A DNA stretch of 64,000 nt from JADKAV01 sp963733395. GTDB taxonomy: Bacteria > Actinomycetota > Actinomycetes > S36-B12 > UBA10799. The notes below the pieces were generated by a model that made no database searches, was not told the DNA's origin, and saw nothing but the letters and a program-made list of their open reading frames with translations. Below, piece by piece: positions 44,073 through 52,671 of this stretch (positions within the stretch are counted from its first letter, which is position 1; the number at the start of each line of letters is the position of its first letter). The position numbers and the translations under genes were made by a program. The stretch spans positions 62,001 through 126,000 of the forward strand of contig CAVTCZ010000002.1 in assembly GCA_963733395.1 (NCBI GenBank). Reading direction: 5' to 3'.

Positions 44073-44882
44073 GTGCGTGCCTTGGCTCTGCTTGCAGTCG
44101 GCGCGCTCGTGGCCGCACTCACGGCAGCGGCCCCGGTCGCCCGCACCGCGACCCCCGGGTGCCGGCCCGGGCTGCATACCGGCTTCGTGGACGGTCGCTC
44201 CTACCTGTTGTACGTCCCGGCCTCCGCCACAACGCCGGCCCCGACGGTGGTCTCGTACCACGGGCGGCTGCAGAAGGCCAGCAGCCAGATCGACGGCACC
44301 GGCCTGCGGCAGGTGGCCGACCGGGAGGGCTTCATCGTGGTCGCCCCGCAGGCCCGCGGCGGCAAGTGGGACTTCCGCGGTTCCGACACCCGCTTCACCG
44401 GTGCGATCCTGGACAACCTCGGCTGTGACGACCCGGCCCGGACCTACGCCTCGGGGATGTCCATGGGCTCGGCCATGACGTTCCTGCAGGTGTGCGCCCA
44501 GCCCCGGCGGTTCGCGGCGTTCGGCGGGGTCGGGTTCGAGATCTTCCTGCCCAACTGCCCCGAGTCCGACCCGGCGGCCATCGTGGCGTTCCACGGGACC
44601 TCCGACCAGGTCGTCCCCTTCGCCGGCGGGATGACGGCCTCGACGGCCACCGCCCCTCCGGCAGAGGCGACGATGCGGCAGTGGGCGCGGCGGAACCAGT
44701 GCCGCGAGTACGTGGCGTCGGTCGTGCAACCGGGCATCACGCTGCGCGACTGGGACCGGTGCGCCGGCGGCGTGCAGGTGCAGTTCTACCGCATCCGGGG
44801 CGGCCGTCACACCTGGCCGCAAGGCAGCCTTGACGCGTCACAAGTGATGTGGGACTTCTTCCGGCAGTACCGCTTGCGGTGA
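44073..44882 (+). CDS. Secreted alpha/beta-hydrolase of the PHB depolymerase/LpqC esterase type
   Basis: This 269-residue protein starts with GTG and has a Sec signal peptide (LLAVGALVAALTAAAPVARTA). The esterase D-like fold shows the oxyanion region VVSYHGRLQ, nucleophile elbow ASGMSMGSAM (GxSxG), the acid in FHGTSDQVVPF and the His in RGGRHTWPQ. This is the polyhydroxybutyrate depolymerase (single-domain) family, whose members also act as feruloyl or short-chain esterases. Six cysteines fit a disulfide-bonded extracellular enzyme. Polymer specificity cannot be assigned; no binding domain is attached. Confidence 0.85.
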   Translation: MRALALLAVGALVAALTAAAPVARTATPGCRPGLHTGFVDGRSYLLYVPASATTPAPTVVSYHGRLQKASSQIDGTGLRQVADREGFIVVAPQARGGKWDFRGSDTRFTGAILDNLGCDDPARTYASGMSMGSAMTFLQVCAQPRRFAAFGGVGFEIFLPNCPESDPAAIVAFHGTSDQVVPFAGGMTASTATAPPAEATMRQWARRNQCREYVASVVQPGITLRDWDRCAGGVQVQFYRIRGGRHTWPQGSLDASQVMWDFFRQYRLR

Positions 44883-44894
44883 TCCGCGGTGTGC

Positions 44895-44900
44895 CACGAT
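44895..44900 (+). promoter_or_regulatory. -10-like CACGAT before upp, leaderless spacing
   Basis: CACGAT ends 6 nt before the ATG at 44907 and no Shine-Dalgarno is visible, supporting this ATG over the in-frame one at 44889. Confidence 0.4.
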
Positions 44901-44906
44901 GCGGTC

Positions 44907-45545
44907 ATGCACACGATCGTGGCCGATCATCCGCTGATCGCACAGAAGATCACCATGCTGCGCGATGCGAGCACCGACAGCCCGACGTTCCGCAGGCTGG
45001 CCGACGAGTTGGTCACGCTGCTGGCTTACGAGGCGACTCGCGGGATCAAGGTCGTGCCGATCGAGGTGCAGACGCCGCTGACCACAGCCGCCGGGGTCGC
45101 CATGGCCAGTCCGCCGCCGATCCTCATCCCGATCCTGCGAGCGGGCCTCGGCATGCTGGAGGGGATGGTCCGGCTGCTGCCCAGTGCGGAGGTCGGCTTC
45201 CTCGGGATGATCCGCGATGAGCGGACCCTGAAGCCGACCATCTACGCCGACCGGATGCCGGCTGACATGACCGGCCGGCAGGTCTTCGTGGTCGACCCGA
45301 TGCTTGCCACCGGCGGCAGCCTCGGCGACGCGCTGCACGTCCTCTGGGGCCGCGGTGCCACCGACATCACCATCGTCACGCTGCTCGCGGCGCCGGAGGG
45401 GATCGCGCGTTTGGACGAGGAGACCGAGGGGATGGACGTGACGCTGGTGACCGCGGCCGTCGACGAGCGGCTCAACGAGCAGGGCTTCATCGTTCCGGGC
45501 CTCGGCGACGCCGGCGACCGGTTGTTCGGCATCGTGAGTGCCTGA
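44907..45545 (+). CDS. upp: Uracil phosphoribosyltransferase
   Basis: This is a 212-residue enzyme making UMP from uracil and PRPP. It has the family opening HPLIAQKITMLRDASTDSPT+FRRLADELVTLLAYEATR, the central IPILRAGLGMLEGM, and the PRPP-binding loop VVDPMLATGGSLGDAL. The C-terminus PGLGDAGDRLFG is canonical. I start at 44907, which gives the normal length. tadA follows 12 nt downstream. Confidence 0.96.
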   Translation: MHTIVADHPLIAQKITMLRDASTDSPTFRRLADELVTLLAYEATRGIKVVPIEVQTPLTTAAGVAMASPPPILIPILRAGLGMLEGMVRLLPSAEVGFLGMIRDERTLKPTIYADRMPADMTGRQVFVVDPMLATGGSLGDALHVLWGRGATDITIVTLLAAPEGIARLDEETEGMDVTLVTAAVDERLNEQGFIVPGLGDAGDRLFGIVSA

Positions 45546-45557
45546 CGTGCGGCGCCG

Positions 45558-46001
45558 GTGACCCCCGACGACGCGGTGGGTCTGGCCCTGGACCTGGCCC
45601 GTGAGCCGGGTCTGGAGATGCCGGTGGCAGCCGTGGTGATCGGCCCGGACGACACCGTGCTGGGGACCGGGGTCAACCGGCGCGAGGCCGACCGGGATCC
45701 CACGGCCCACGCCGAGATCCTGGCCCTGCGGGAGGCCGGCCGGGTCACCGGCGACTGGCGGCTGACCGGATGCACGTTGGCCGTGACCTTGGAGCCCTGC
45801 ACCATGTGTGCCGGTGCCCTGGTGCTCGCCCGGGTGGATCGCTTGGTGTTCGGGGCGTTCGACGACAAAGCCGGCGCCGTCGGTGGGATCTGGGACGTGG
45901 TGCGCGACCCGCGGTTGAACCATCGCGTCGAGGTGGTCTCCGGGGTGCGGTCCGCGGAGTGCTCGAATCTTCTGTCCGACTTCTTCCGGGAGCGCCGATG
46001 A
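45558..46001 (+). CDS. tadA: tRNA-specific adenosine deaminase
   Basis: This 147-residue zinc deaminase starts with GTG. DPTAHAEILAL provides the HAE zinc ligand and proton-shuttle Glu; LEPCTMCAGALVLARV provides the PCxxC ligands; VFGAFDDKAGAVGG and the C-terminal RSAECSNLLSDFF match TadA. It converts A34 to inosine in tRNA-Arg(ACG). A general cytidine/guanine deaminase is less likely given the C-terminus. Its stop overlaps the MFS gene start (ATGA). Confidence 0.92.
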   Translation: MTPDDAVGLALDLAREPGLEMPVAAVVIGPDDTVLGTGVNRREADRDPTAHAEILALREAGRVTGDWRLTGCTLAVTLEPCTMCAGALVLARVDRLVFGAFDDKAGAVGGIWDVVRDPRLNHRVEVVSGVRSAECSNLLSDFFRERR

Positions 46002-47137
46002 ACATCAACCGGGTCGCGGTCAGCACGGCCTTCTTCTGCCAGGGTTTCGCCTTCGCATCGCTGATCACCCGGATCCCGGCGATCCAGGACCGGTTCGGTT
46101 TCTCCGAGGGCGGGCTGGCGATGCTGCTGGCCGCGGTGCCGATCCTCGCGGGTGTCGGGAGCATCGTCGCGGGCCTGCTGGCCGTGCGGTTCCACAGCGC
46201 GGTGGTGTTGCGGGGGTGTGCCCTGATCGTCGGCGGCGGCCTGGTGGCGGTGGGTGCGGCCACGACCGCCGGGTCCTTCCCCGGGCTGCTGCTGGCGCTG
46301 GGTCTCATGGGATTCGGGCTCGGTTCGGTCGACGCGACCATGAACATGCAGGGCATCGGCGTGCAGGTGTTGCTCAAACACAGTGTGATGAACTCGTTCT
46401 ACGCATGGTGGAGCCTGGCCACCATCCTGGGGGCCTTGGCTGCCTCGGTCGCCGCCGCGACCACGTTGTCGCTGCTGGCTTTCTTCGGGCTGGTGGCGGT
46501 GGTGCTGATCCCGGTGGGGTTGGTCGCATCGACGCGGTTCGTGCACAACAAAGCCGCCGACGAGGCCGCCCCGGATCCGCTGGCTGCGTCCGCGGCGGTG
46601 CCCTGGCGACCGCTGCTCGTGTTCGGCGTGGCGGTGGTGTGCGCGTTCATCATCGACTCGTCGGTGTCCAACTGGTCGGCGCTGGACCTGACCGACATCC
46701 TGGGGGCCACCGAATCGGTCGCCGCGCTGGCCTACGCCGCCTACGCGCTGTTCATGCTGGTGGGCCGGGTGTTCGCCGATCGACTGGTGGGCCACCGCGG
46801 TGCGCAGTGGGTCATCACCGCAGGCGGGATGGTGGCCGCCGCCGGGCTGCTGGTGGTCGCCTTCGCGCCGACGGCCGGGATCGCCATCGCAGGTTTCGCC
46901 GTGATCGGCCTCGGGATCAGTCCCGTGCTCCCGATGGCGTTCGTCGCCGCGTCCCATCACGATCCCGGGAACACGGGTATCGCGGTGGCGCGGGTCAACG
47001 TGGCCAACTACATCGGCTTCGTGATCGGGGCGCCGCTGGTCGGACTGATCGGGGAGTTCTCCAGCCTGCGGGTGGGGTTCGCGGTGCTCGTGGCGGCTGC
47101 AGTGGCCATCTCGGTGACCGCGCGCTCGTTCGACTGA
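45998..47137 (+). CDS. MFS transporter
   Basis: This is a 379-residue, 12-helix carrier. The opening RVAVSTAFFCQGFAFASLIT+RIPAIQDRFGFSEG and the signatures DATMNMQGIGVQVLL and GRVFADRLVGHRG match the YbjJ/FucP-like branch of the major facilitator superfamily, often annotated as sugar or drug carriers without evidence. Translational coupling to tadA is probably positional only. Substrate is unknown. Confidence 0.88.
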   Translation: MNINRVAVSTAFFCQGFAFASLITRIPAIQDRFGFSEGGLAMLLAAVPILAGVGSIVAGLLAVRFHSAVVLRGCALIVGGGLVAVGAATTAGSFPGLLLALGLMGFGLGSVDATMNMQGIGVQVLLKHSVMNSFYAWWSLATILGALAASVAAATTLSLLAFFGLVAVVLIPVGLVASTRFVHNKAADEAAPDPLAASAAVPWRPLLVFGVAVVCAFIIDSSVSNWSALDLTDILGATESVAALAYAAYALFMLVGRVFADRLVGHRGAQWVITAGGMVAAAGLLVVAFAPTAGIAIAGFAVIGLGISPVLPMAFVAASHHDPGNTGIAVARVNVANYIGFVIGAPLVGLIGEFSSLRVGFAVLVAAAVAISVTARSFD

Positions 47138-47201
47138 CCTGACTCGGCATCCCCGCGTCGCATCGGCCGATCGTTGGTGGCCACCGCCGGCGGACCGGCG
47201 C

Positions 47202-47207
47202 TAATGT
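47202..47207 (+). promoter_or_regulatory. -10 hexamer TAATGT, leaderless spacing
   Basis: TAATGT ends 6 nt before the ATG at 47214, with no Shine-Dalgarno between them. Confidence 0.5.
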
Positions 47208-47213
47208 CGCCGC

Positions 47214-50200
47214 ATGTCCACCCGCACGACCCCGCTGCCATCCGGCCGGGCCGCCAGTTCGCTGGTAGCCGCGACGTTGCTCATCCTGGCTGCTCAACCT
47301 GCGACGGCGGCCGCCCCCGGCCGGACGATCCTCGACCACACGCTCGTGGCGGCACCGGTCAGCAAGGCGACGTCCAAGCCGCTCAAGGCGTCCAAGCGGT
47401 CGCTCGGTTCGATAGCGGCACCGGCTGACCAGGCGCTGCGCAAACGCGCCGCCGGGCCCGTCAAGGTGCGACTGGACCTGGCAAAGGGTGCCCGGCTGGC
47501 CGCGCTGCGCCTCAACGGCGTGGACGTCACCGATCGCGCAGTCGTGCGCGGCCGTACGGCTACGGCCCGCCTGGGCATCAGCGGTCCGCTCCGGCCCGGG
47601 GCCAATGGCCTGCTTGCGCGGTTCGTGCGCGACCGACGCCAGAGCTTCGACTCGAGCCGGTTCACGCTCACCCGCAATGCTTCCGGCCTCATCCGCCTCT
47701 CGTCCCCGGGCTCCGCGCGGCGCCCGGCCGGGCCCATCCCGATCCGGGTGCGTATGAAGCCGAAAGCCACGCTCACCGCTTGGCTGAACGATCGCCGGGT
47801 CACCGGACGCCTCAGCGTGTACAAGGACGGGACACGACGTGCCCGACTGGGCCCGAGTGCCGGCCTTGACTACGGGAAGAACACTGTCAGGGTCCGCGCT
47901 CTGATGCCCAACGGGCGCACGGAGCGGAACTCGTCGGTGGTGAGGGTGCGCAAGAACGGACCACTGGCCGACGCGGGGGCGGACCAGCGCACGGATACCC
48001 GTACGGCGATCCGCCTCGACGGGCGCAAGTCGGTGCGCAAACCCGCGGCCCGTGATGTGAAGTACGCGTGGCGGCTCACCAGATCCCCCTACCAGGCCGC
48101 AGCCACCCTCACTGGGAAACGGACCGCCCGCCCGACCTTCGCGGCCACCACCCCGGGGACGTACGTGCTGGCGAACACCACCCGGTCGGGCGGGTCAGCC
48201 GCCACCGACAAGGTCACGGTCAGCGTGTCGCCGTCGGCTTCGGTGCAGCCGGTCACCATGTCGGTACAGACCGGGTCGTCCGGCACCGCCGGACCGGGCA
48301 TCGCCGTCGGCTCGGCGTTCTACCCCAGCGACGTCGCCGGCCCCGGGATGCAGCTGCTCGTGCTGGAACGGGCGACCTTGGCCCTCACGACGAACGAGTC
48401 GTACCCGCCCGGACAGATGCAGGCACTCAACCAGTTCCTGGTCAACTCGACGACGCAGGCGGACTCCTCCGAGTACCTGTACGTCCTGGCGGCACTGCCC
48501 GGCGGCTCCCCCGTGTCCTCGTCCGCGGACCTGAACCAACTGATCATCGCGGTGCAGTGGTTGGGATTCCAGCTCCCCGACCCGCAGAACCCGGATTCGG
48601 CCATCGACGCGAGCGAACCCTTCTACCTCGTGGGGATACCCGATCCGGTCAACAGCGACCAGGGCACCGCCTGGCACATGCAAGGCGCCCTCGACGGCGT
48701 TTTCATCCCGGACATCAACAACAACTGGACCTTCAACACCGGCGACTACCCGGCGTTCGACACCGGAGGCACGGGGATCACCCTCGGCGACACGTCTTGG
48801 CCGACTCCGTCCGGCAACGGTTTCCAGGTGGTTGTGGCCGATCCCGTCTCACTGGCGGGCTCCTCCTCGTTCTTCGCGGTTCCGGGGCAGATCCAGCAGT
48901 TCGCGCAGGCGATGCAACTAGCCGTGAACCAGGACCAGATCCTGGCGTTGCGCAGTGTCGGCACGCTGCCGGATCTCAGCCAGGCGGGCTCGCAGTCCGA
49001 TGCCGGCTCTTTCGCCCAGGTGACCGCGAGCCTGCAGTCGCTCGGAGGATCGCCGAGCGTGTTCATGGGCCTCGGGCCGGGCGACGCCTACTCCTTCGTC
49101 GGCCCGACCCGGCCGGACTCGTTCCCCGCGGAGGGCAGCACCACCATCGGCGGTGACGGGAGCGTGACCGGGCTGCTGTCCCGGACCCCGCAGGGCGGCG
49201 ACTACGCGCCCATGGCCGCCGACCCGACGGGGAACGCCGATTTCGCTCAGAACCTGTCGAGCATCGCACTGCAGCCGGCGGTGCCATGGCCGGCAAGCTC
49301 GTCACCGGGGCAGCAGGCGGCGTTGGCTTACCTGTCCCAGCAGATGGACCTGGGGTGCGATGTCAGCCCGTGTGATGTCCGCACCGAGTACGACAACCTC
49401 GACTACCAGACGCAGTGGACCGGTCTGGTGAGCACGCTGAAGGGGATCTCGTACCCGTGCAGGACGAAGGGCGTGACCAAGTGCAAGAAGCCCGACTTCT
49501 CCAAGACCGAGTTCCGTCAGGTACAGGCTCAGTTGGCCAAGGAGTTCCCGCTGGTGGACGACGTGTGGTCATTGCTCGGCACGAATGGCACGATCACGCA
49601 GATCTACACGCAGACGCAGGGTTCCTCGGTCAGCGCGCTGGGCCAGGCGGTGGATGCCGTCGACATGGCCGTTGCCCCGCCTGCCAACACCACCACCACC
49701 ACCATCCTGTCGCTGGTCACCGACGTCATGTGGGCGACTTCACTGGTGGATGTCGAGGCCTTTGCGGCCTTCGCCACCGCAGCCGGCGTGCTCGCGGTCG
49801 GGGCGGCGACCGGCGATGACCTGGCGAACCTGCCGTCGGGCAACCCCTACCAGGCCGTGGCCGACGCGGGGCCGGTGTTCACCAACGACATCGTCGACCA
49901 TCTCAGCAGCACGATGCTGGGCGTGGGCCTGCTGGGCTCGTTCGTCGTGCAGGACTGGGGCCGGCTCAGCGCGGTAGGTTCCCAAGCCGCCGGTCCCTGG
50001 GGGATGAGTACTCCGACGTTCGACGCGCTGTCCCAGGGTGCGGTCGCCGGCGCGGTCCAGAACATGTACTCCGCGCTGCTGCCGGTCGCCTACGACGCCT
50101 ACTACTTCACGCCGCCGCCGGGCACCGGCCAGACGATCGGGCAGTGTCAGCCCGCGTGGTGGAACGATGCGCTGCCCTGGAAGGGTGCGGCGGGCACCGC

Positions 50201-50480
50201 CAGCTACCTCAACCTGGTGGCACCGCCGGTCACCGGCGTCGAGCCGGACGCCGGACTCGACTGGTACGCACTGTGGGAGGTGGGCAAGAGCCCGACGTAC
50301 TGGGCCGGTCCGACCGGCGGGCCTCCGCCGGGATCCCTCATGAACCCGCTGTACCAGCAGTTCTCCTTCGACTACCCGCAGAACGCTGGTCTGTACGCCC
50401 CGTGGTTCTGGGGCCGGACGTACCTGTCCGCGCAGTCACCGACACCCAAGAAGTTGGACTGCAAGTACCGCAGCGGGTGA
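47214..50480 (+). CDS. Large secreted multidomain protein of unknown function
   Basis: This is a 1088-residue, uninterrupted frame. Residues 1-33 are a Sec signal peptide (LVAATLLILAAQPATAAAP). Two related Ig-like units follow, about 82-155 (RLNGVDVTDRAVVRGRTATA) and 176-246 (WLNDRRVTGRLSVYKDGTRR), then a PKD/K319L-like domain about 248-343 (ADAGADQRTDTRTAIRLDGR, ending DKVTVSVSPS). The remaining about 740 residues have no family I recognise: Gly/Ser/Asp-rich with many aromatic turns and only a few cysteines, as pairs (LGCDVSPCD; YPCRTKGVTKCKK). No sortase motif or C-terminal helix is seen, so it is probably released or wall-associated. It converges with the RCC1-repeat gene with no gap. Confidence 0.8.
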   Translation: MSTRTTPLPSGRAASSLVAATLLILAAQPATAAAPGRTILDHTLVAAPVSKATSKPLKASKRSLGSIAAPADQALRKRAAGPVKVRLDLAKGARLAALRLNGVDVTDRAVVRGRTATARLGISGPLRPGANGLLARFVRDRRQSFDSSRFTLTRNASGLIRLSSPGSARRPAGPIPIRVRMKPKATLTAWLNDRRVTGRLSVYKDGTRRARLGPSAGLDYGKNTVRVRALMPNGRTERNSSVVRVRKNGPLADAGADQRTDTRTAIRLDGRKSVRKPAARDVKYAWRLTRSPYQAAATLTGKRTARPTFAATTPGTYVLANTTRSGGSAATDKVTVSVSPSASVQPVTMSVQTGSSGTAGPGIAVGSAFYPSDVAGPGMQLLVLERATLALTTNESYPPGQMQALNQFLVNSTTQADSSEYLYVLAALPGGSPVSSSADLNQLIIAVQWLGFQLPDPQNPDSAIDASEPFYLVGIPDPVNSDQGTAWHMQGALDGVFIPDINNNWTFNTGDYPAFDTGGTGITLGDTSWPTPSGNGFQVVVADPVSLAGSSSFFAVPGQIQQFAQAMQLAVNQDQILALRSVGTLPDLSQAGSQSDAGSFAQVTASLQSLGGSPSVFMGLGPGDAYSFVGPTRPDSFPAEGSTTIGGDGSVTGLLSRTPQGGDYAPMAADPTGNADFAQNLSSIALQPAVPWPASSSPGQQAALAYLSQQMDLGCDVSPCDVRTEYDNLDYQTQWTGLVSTLKGISYPCRTKGVTKCKKPDFSKTEFRQVQAQLAKEFPLVDDVWSLLGTNGTITQIYTQTQGSSVSALGQAVDAVDMAVAPPANTTTTTILSLVTDVMWATSLVDVEAFAAFATAAGVLAVGAATGDDLANLPSGNPYQAVADAGPVFTNDIVDHLSSTMLGVGLLGSFVVQDWGRLSAVGSQAAGPWGMSTPTFDALSQGAVAGAVQNMYSALLPVAYDAYYFTPPPGTGQTIGQCQPAWWNDALPWKGAAGTASYLNLVAPPVTGVEPDAGLDWYALWEVGKSPTYWAGPTGGPPPGSLMNPLYQQFSFDYPQNAGLYAPWFWGRTYLSAQSPTPKKLDCKYRSG

Positions 50481-50481
50481 C

Positions 50482-52044
50482 TCACGGCTTCAGGAAAGTG
50501 TGGCCGCCCACGACCGCTGCCGGTCCGAACTGGTCCTGTTTGACGTCCTCGCCGAGCCCGAGCCGCCCTTGGTAGTACCAGCCCCAGGACCACGCGCCGC
50601 CGTTGCTGTCGATGGCGCAGGAGTGGTGACCGCCGGCGGTGATGGTGGCGAAGGTGCGATCCCCGGCCACCGCCATCGGTTCGAGGGTGTCCGCGCCGCC
50701 GGTGTCGCCGTCACCGAGCTGTCCGTTCTGGTTCTCGCCCCAGCACCACGCCTTGCCGGCGGTGTCCGCGGCGCATACGTGGTAGCCCCCGGCGGCGAGC
50801 GTGGCGAACGTGTGCCCGCCGGCCACCGCGACCGGTTCGTTGCGCACGGTGGCCGGGGTGACGGTCCCCGTCAGGGCGCTGCCGCCCGTCTGGACGAAGG
50901 TGTCCTGGCCCCAGCACCACGCTGCGCCTTTGGGGTCCAGCGCACATGTGCGGTCCCAACCGGCGCTGATCGTCGCGAAGGTGTGGCCCCCGGCCACGGC
51001 CACCGGTTCGTACTTCGGGGCGTGTCCGGCGTCGCCGTTGCCGAGCTGACCGGTGGCGTTGTTCCCCCAGCACCATGCCTGATCGGCCGTGTCCACCGCG
51101 CACGTGGTCGCCCAGCCGGCGGAGATGGTTGCGAACGTGTGGTTGCCGGCTACCGGCACGGGGGCGTACTTGTCGGACTGATCGGCGTCGCCGTCACCGA
51201 GTTGGCCGTACTCGTCCTTGCCCCAGCACCAGGCGCTGCCGGTCGCGTCCAGGGCGCAGGTGTACTGTCCGCCGGACGTGATGGCCTTGAAGGCGTGCCC
51301 GCCGGCCACCATCAGCGGCTGGTAGCTGGTGAAGGTGGTGGGGTTGTTGTCGCCCAACTGGCCCGCGTTGTCGTCACCCCAGCACCACGCGATCTGGTTG
51401 CCCGTCAGGGCGCAGGTGTGGAACCCGCCGGCGGCGATCGTCGACACGGTGAGGGATCCGGTCACCTGCACCGGTTCCCACTTGTCCGTGCCGGTGGTGT
51501 CACCGTCACCCAATTGCCCGAGTAGGCCGTCACCCCAGCACCACGGCCGGCCGAGGTTGTCAATTGCGCACGTGTGGTCGCGACCCGCACTGATCGTGAC
51601 GGGTTTGATGGCCGGGCGGGTTCCGGGGTCCGGTCCAGGCGGCACCGGGACCGTCGTGTTGGCGTACCGCACGAAGACCTTGCCGCCCTTCTTCTTGGTG
51701 ACACGCACCGATGTCGGGGCGATTGTGGCCTTCCAGGTGTCACCTGTGATCTTCAGCGAACGTGCGGTGACCTGGTAGCGACCTGGAGTCAGCCGCTTCA
51801 ACGTCCAGGAGGAAGCCACTCGGGACTTCCGCTTGAACTTGTGCGGGCCGGTGACCTTCAGCGGCGCCTTGGTCCCCTTCGGAAGGCCTTTGACCGCGAT
51901 CTGCAGGGTCCGACCCTTCAGCGGGCGCTGCGCCACCTGGGCGGCAACCGCATCCGGTGCCGTGGCAGCCGTCGGCGGTACCGCGCCCATCATCGAGCAC
52001 GCGAGCGCTGCGGCGAGGATGAAACCAGTTCTCACCACCATCAC
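50482..52044 (-). CDS. Secreted RCC1-repeat (beta-propeller) protein
   Basis: This is a 520-residue protein with a Sec signal peptide (GFILAAALACSMMGAVPPTA). Residues about 40-135 form a basic Ig-like or regulatory beta-sandwich (TLQIAVKGLPKGTKAPLKVT; LTPGRYQVTARSLKI). From about residue 150 there are seven RCC1-type repeats of about 50 residues, each T/SAG-x-HTCAx and AWCWGxxxxGQLGDGD, enough for a seven-blade propeller. Each repeat has a Cys pair (TCA and WCW) that can form a disulfide, except the last, which reads WSW. RCC1-like secreted propellers include BLIP-II, so protein binding is plausible; the target is unknown. Confidence 0.85.
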   Translation of the reverse strand: MMVVRTGFILAAALACSMMGAVPPTAATAPDAVAAQVAQRPLKGRTLQIAVKGLPKGTKAPLKVTGPHKFKRKSRVASSWTLKRLTPGRYQVTARSLKITGDTWKATIAPTSVRVTKKKGGKVFVRYANTTVPVPPGPDPGTRPAIKPVTISAGRDHTCAIDNLGRPWCWGDGLLGQLGDGDTTGTDKWEPVQVTGSLTVSTIAAGGFHTCALTGNQIAWCWGDDNAGQLGDNNPTTFTSYQPLMVAGGHAFKAITSGGQYTCALDATGSAWCWGKDEYGQLGDGDADQSDKYAPVPVAGNHTFATISAGWATTCAVDTADQAWCWGNNATGQLGNGDAGHAPKYEPVAVAGGHTFATISAGWDRTCALDPKGAAWCWGQDTFVQTGGSALTGTVTPATVRNEPVAVAGGHTFATLAAGGYHVCAADTAGKAWCWGENQNGQLGDGDTGGADTLEPMAVAGDRTFATITAGGHHSCAIDSNGGAWSWGWYYQGRLGLGEDVKQDQFGPAAVVGGHTFLKP

Positions 52045-52188
52045 CCCCCCGGGAAAGGTGGAACGTCCACATCCAGTGTCGCACCGCGTGCCGGCGGGCG
52101 CCAGCGCCTCGGCCGGTTACGGGGTTCCGGCACTTGCGGATTCGGGCGGTCTGTCGCAGGCTGATGGCTTGGCGTAAGGAGTTGCCCG

Positions 52189-52386
52189 ATGGTTGCCCTC
52201 ATGATCTTCCTGGCGGTCTACGCCACCGTGTGCACCTGGTTCTTCATCGCCCTGCTGCGCTGGTCCCGCGGTTCCATGCAGCCGTGCGCGTGCGGCGGTT
52301 CGATGGGGTCCGCCCGCGTGGGTTTCGTGCACGGCGCGAAGATGTGCTACCCGTTCGCCGAGTCGCTCAGCGCCCGTTCGGCCTGA
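52189..52386 (+). CDS. Small single-span membrane protein
   Basis: This 65-residue protein has an excellent AAGGAG Shine-Dalgarno 8 nt before the ATG. One N-terminal helix (ALMIFLAVYATVCTWFFIAL) is followed by a Cys/Gly/Ser-rich tail with CACGG and a later Cys. The family is unknown. It ends 40 nt inside the convergent minus-strand frame below, so at least one of the two may be mis-bounded. Confidence 0.5.
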   Translation: MVALMIFLAVYATVCTWFFIALLRWSRGSMQPCACGGSMGSARVGFVHGAKMCYPFAESLSARSA

Positions 52387-52655
52387 GGCCCCGGCAGCCC
52401 AATCGTGCTGCGGGTACCGTCGGTGTCCACGCCGAGTCCATGCAGGTCGTGCACATCGGTGGTCCAGCTGTCGTAGGTCCGCACGTAGTACACGCGGTTG
52501 TCGTGGTCGCGTGCCACATACCACTGCGTGTAGTCCCCGGACGCGGCCATGAAACGCGGCACCGAGCACAGATCCAGACTGTGGAACGCCTGGTTGACGG
52601 CATCGCGGGCACTGTGCGTGTCGAGGGCCGTCTGGGTCAGCACGGTTGCCCGCAC
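52347..52655 (-). CDS. Hypothetical protein, 102 residues
   Basis: This frame begins with GTG 16 nt after the beta-glucosidase gene on the same strand and has good coding character: ASGDYTQWYVARDHDNRVYY+VRTYDSWTTDVHDLHG is rich in Tyr, Trp, Asp and His, unlike the Arg/Ala/Gly shadow frames around it. There is no signal peptide, no helix and no family I know. No convincing Shine-Dalgarno was found, so the start is uncertain and it might be the tail of a frameshifted longer gene. Confidence 0.5.
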   Translation of the reverse strand: MRATVLTQTALDTHSARDAVNQAFHSLDLCSVPRFMAASGDYTQWYVARDHDNRVYYVRTYDSWTTDVHDLHGLGVDTDGTRSTIGLPGPQAERALSDSANG

Positions 52656-52671
52656 GAACCGGCTCGTGACG

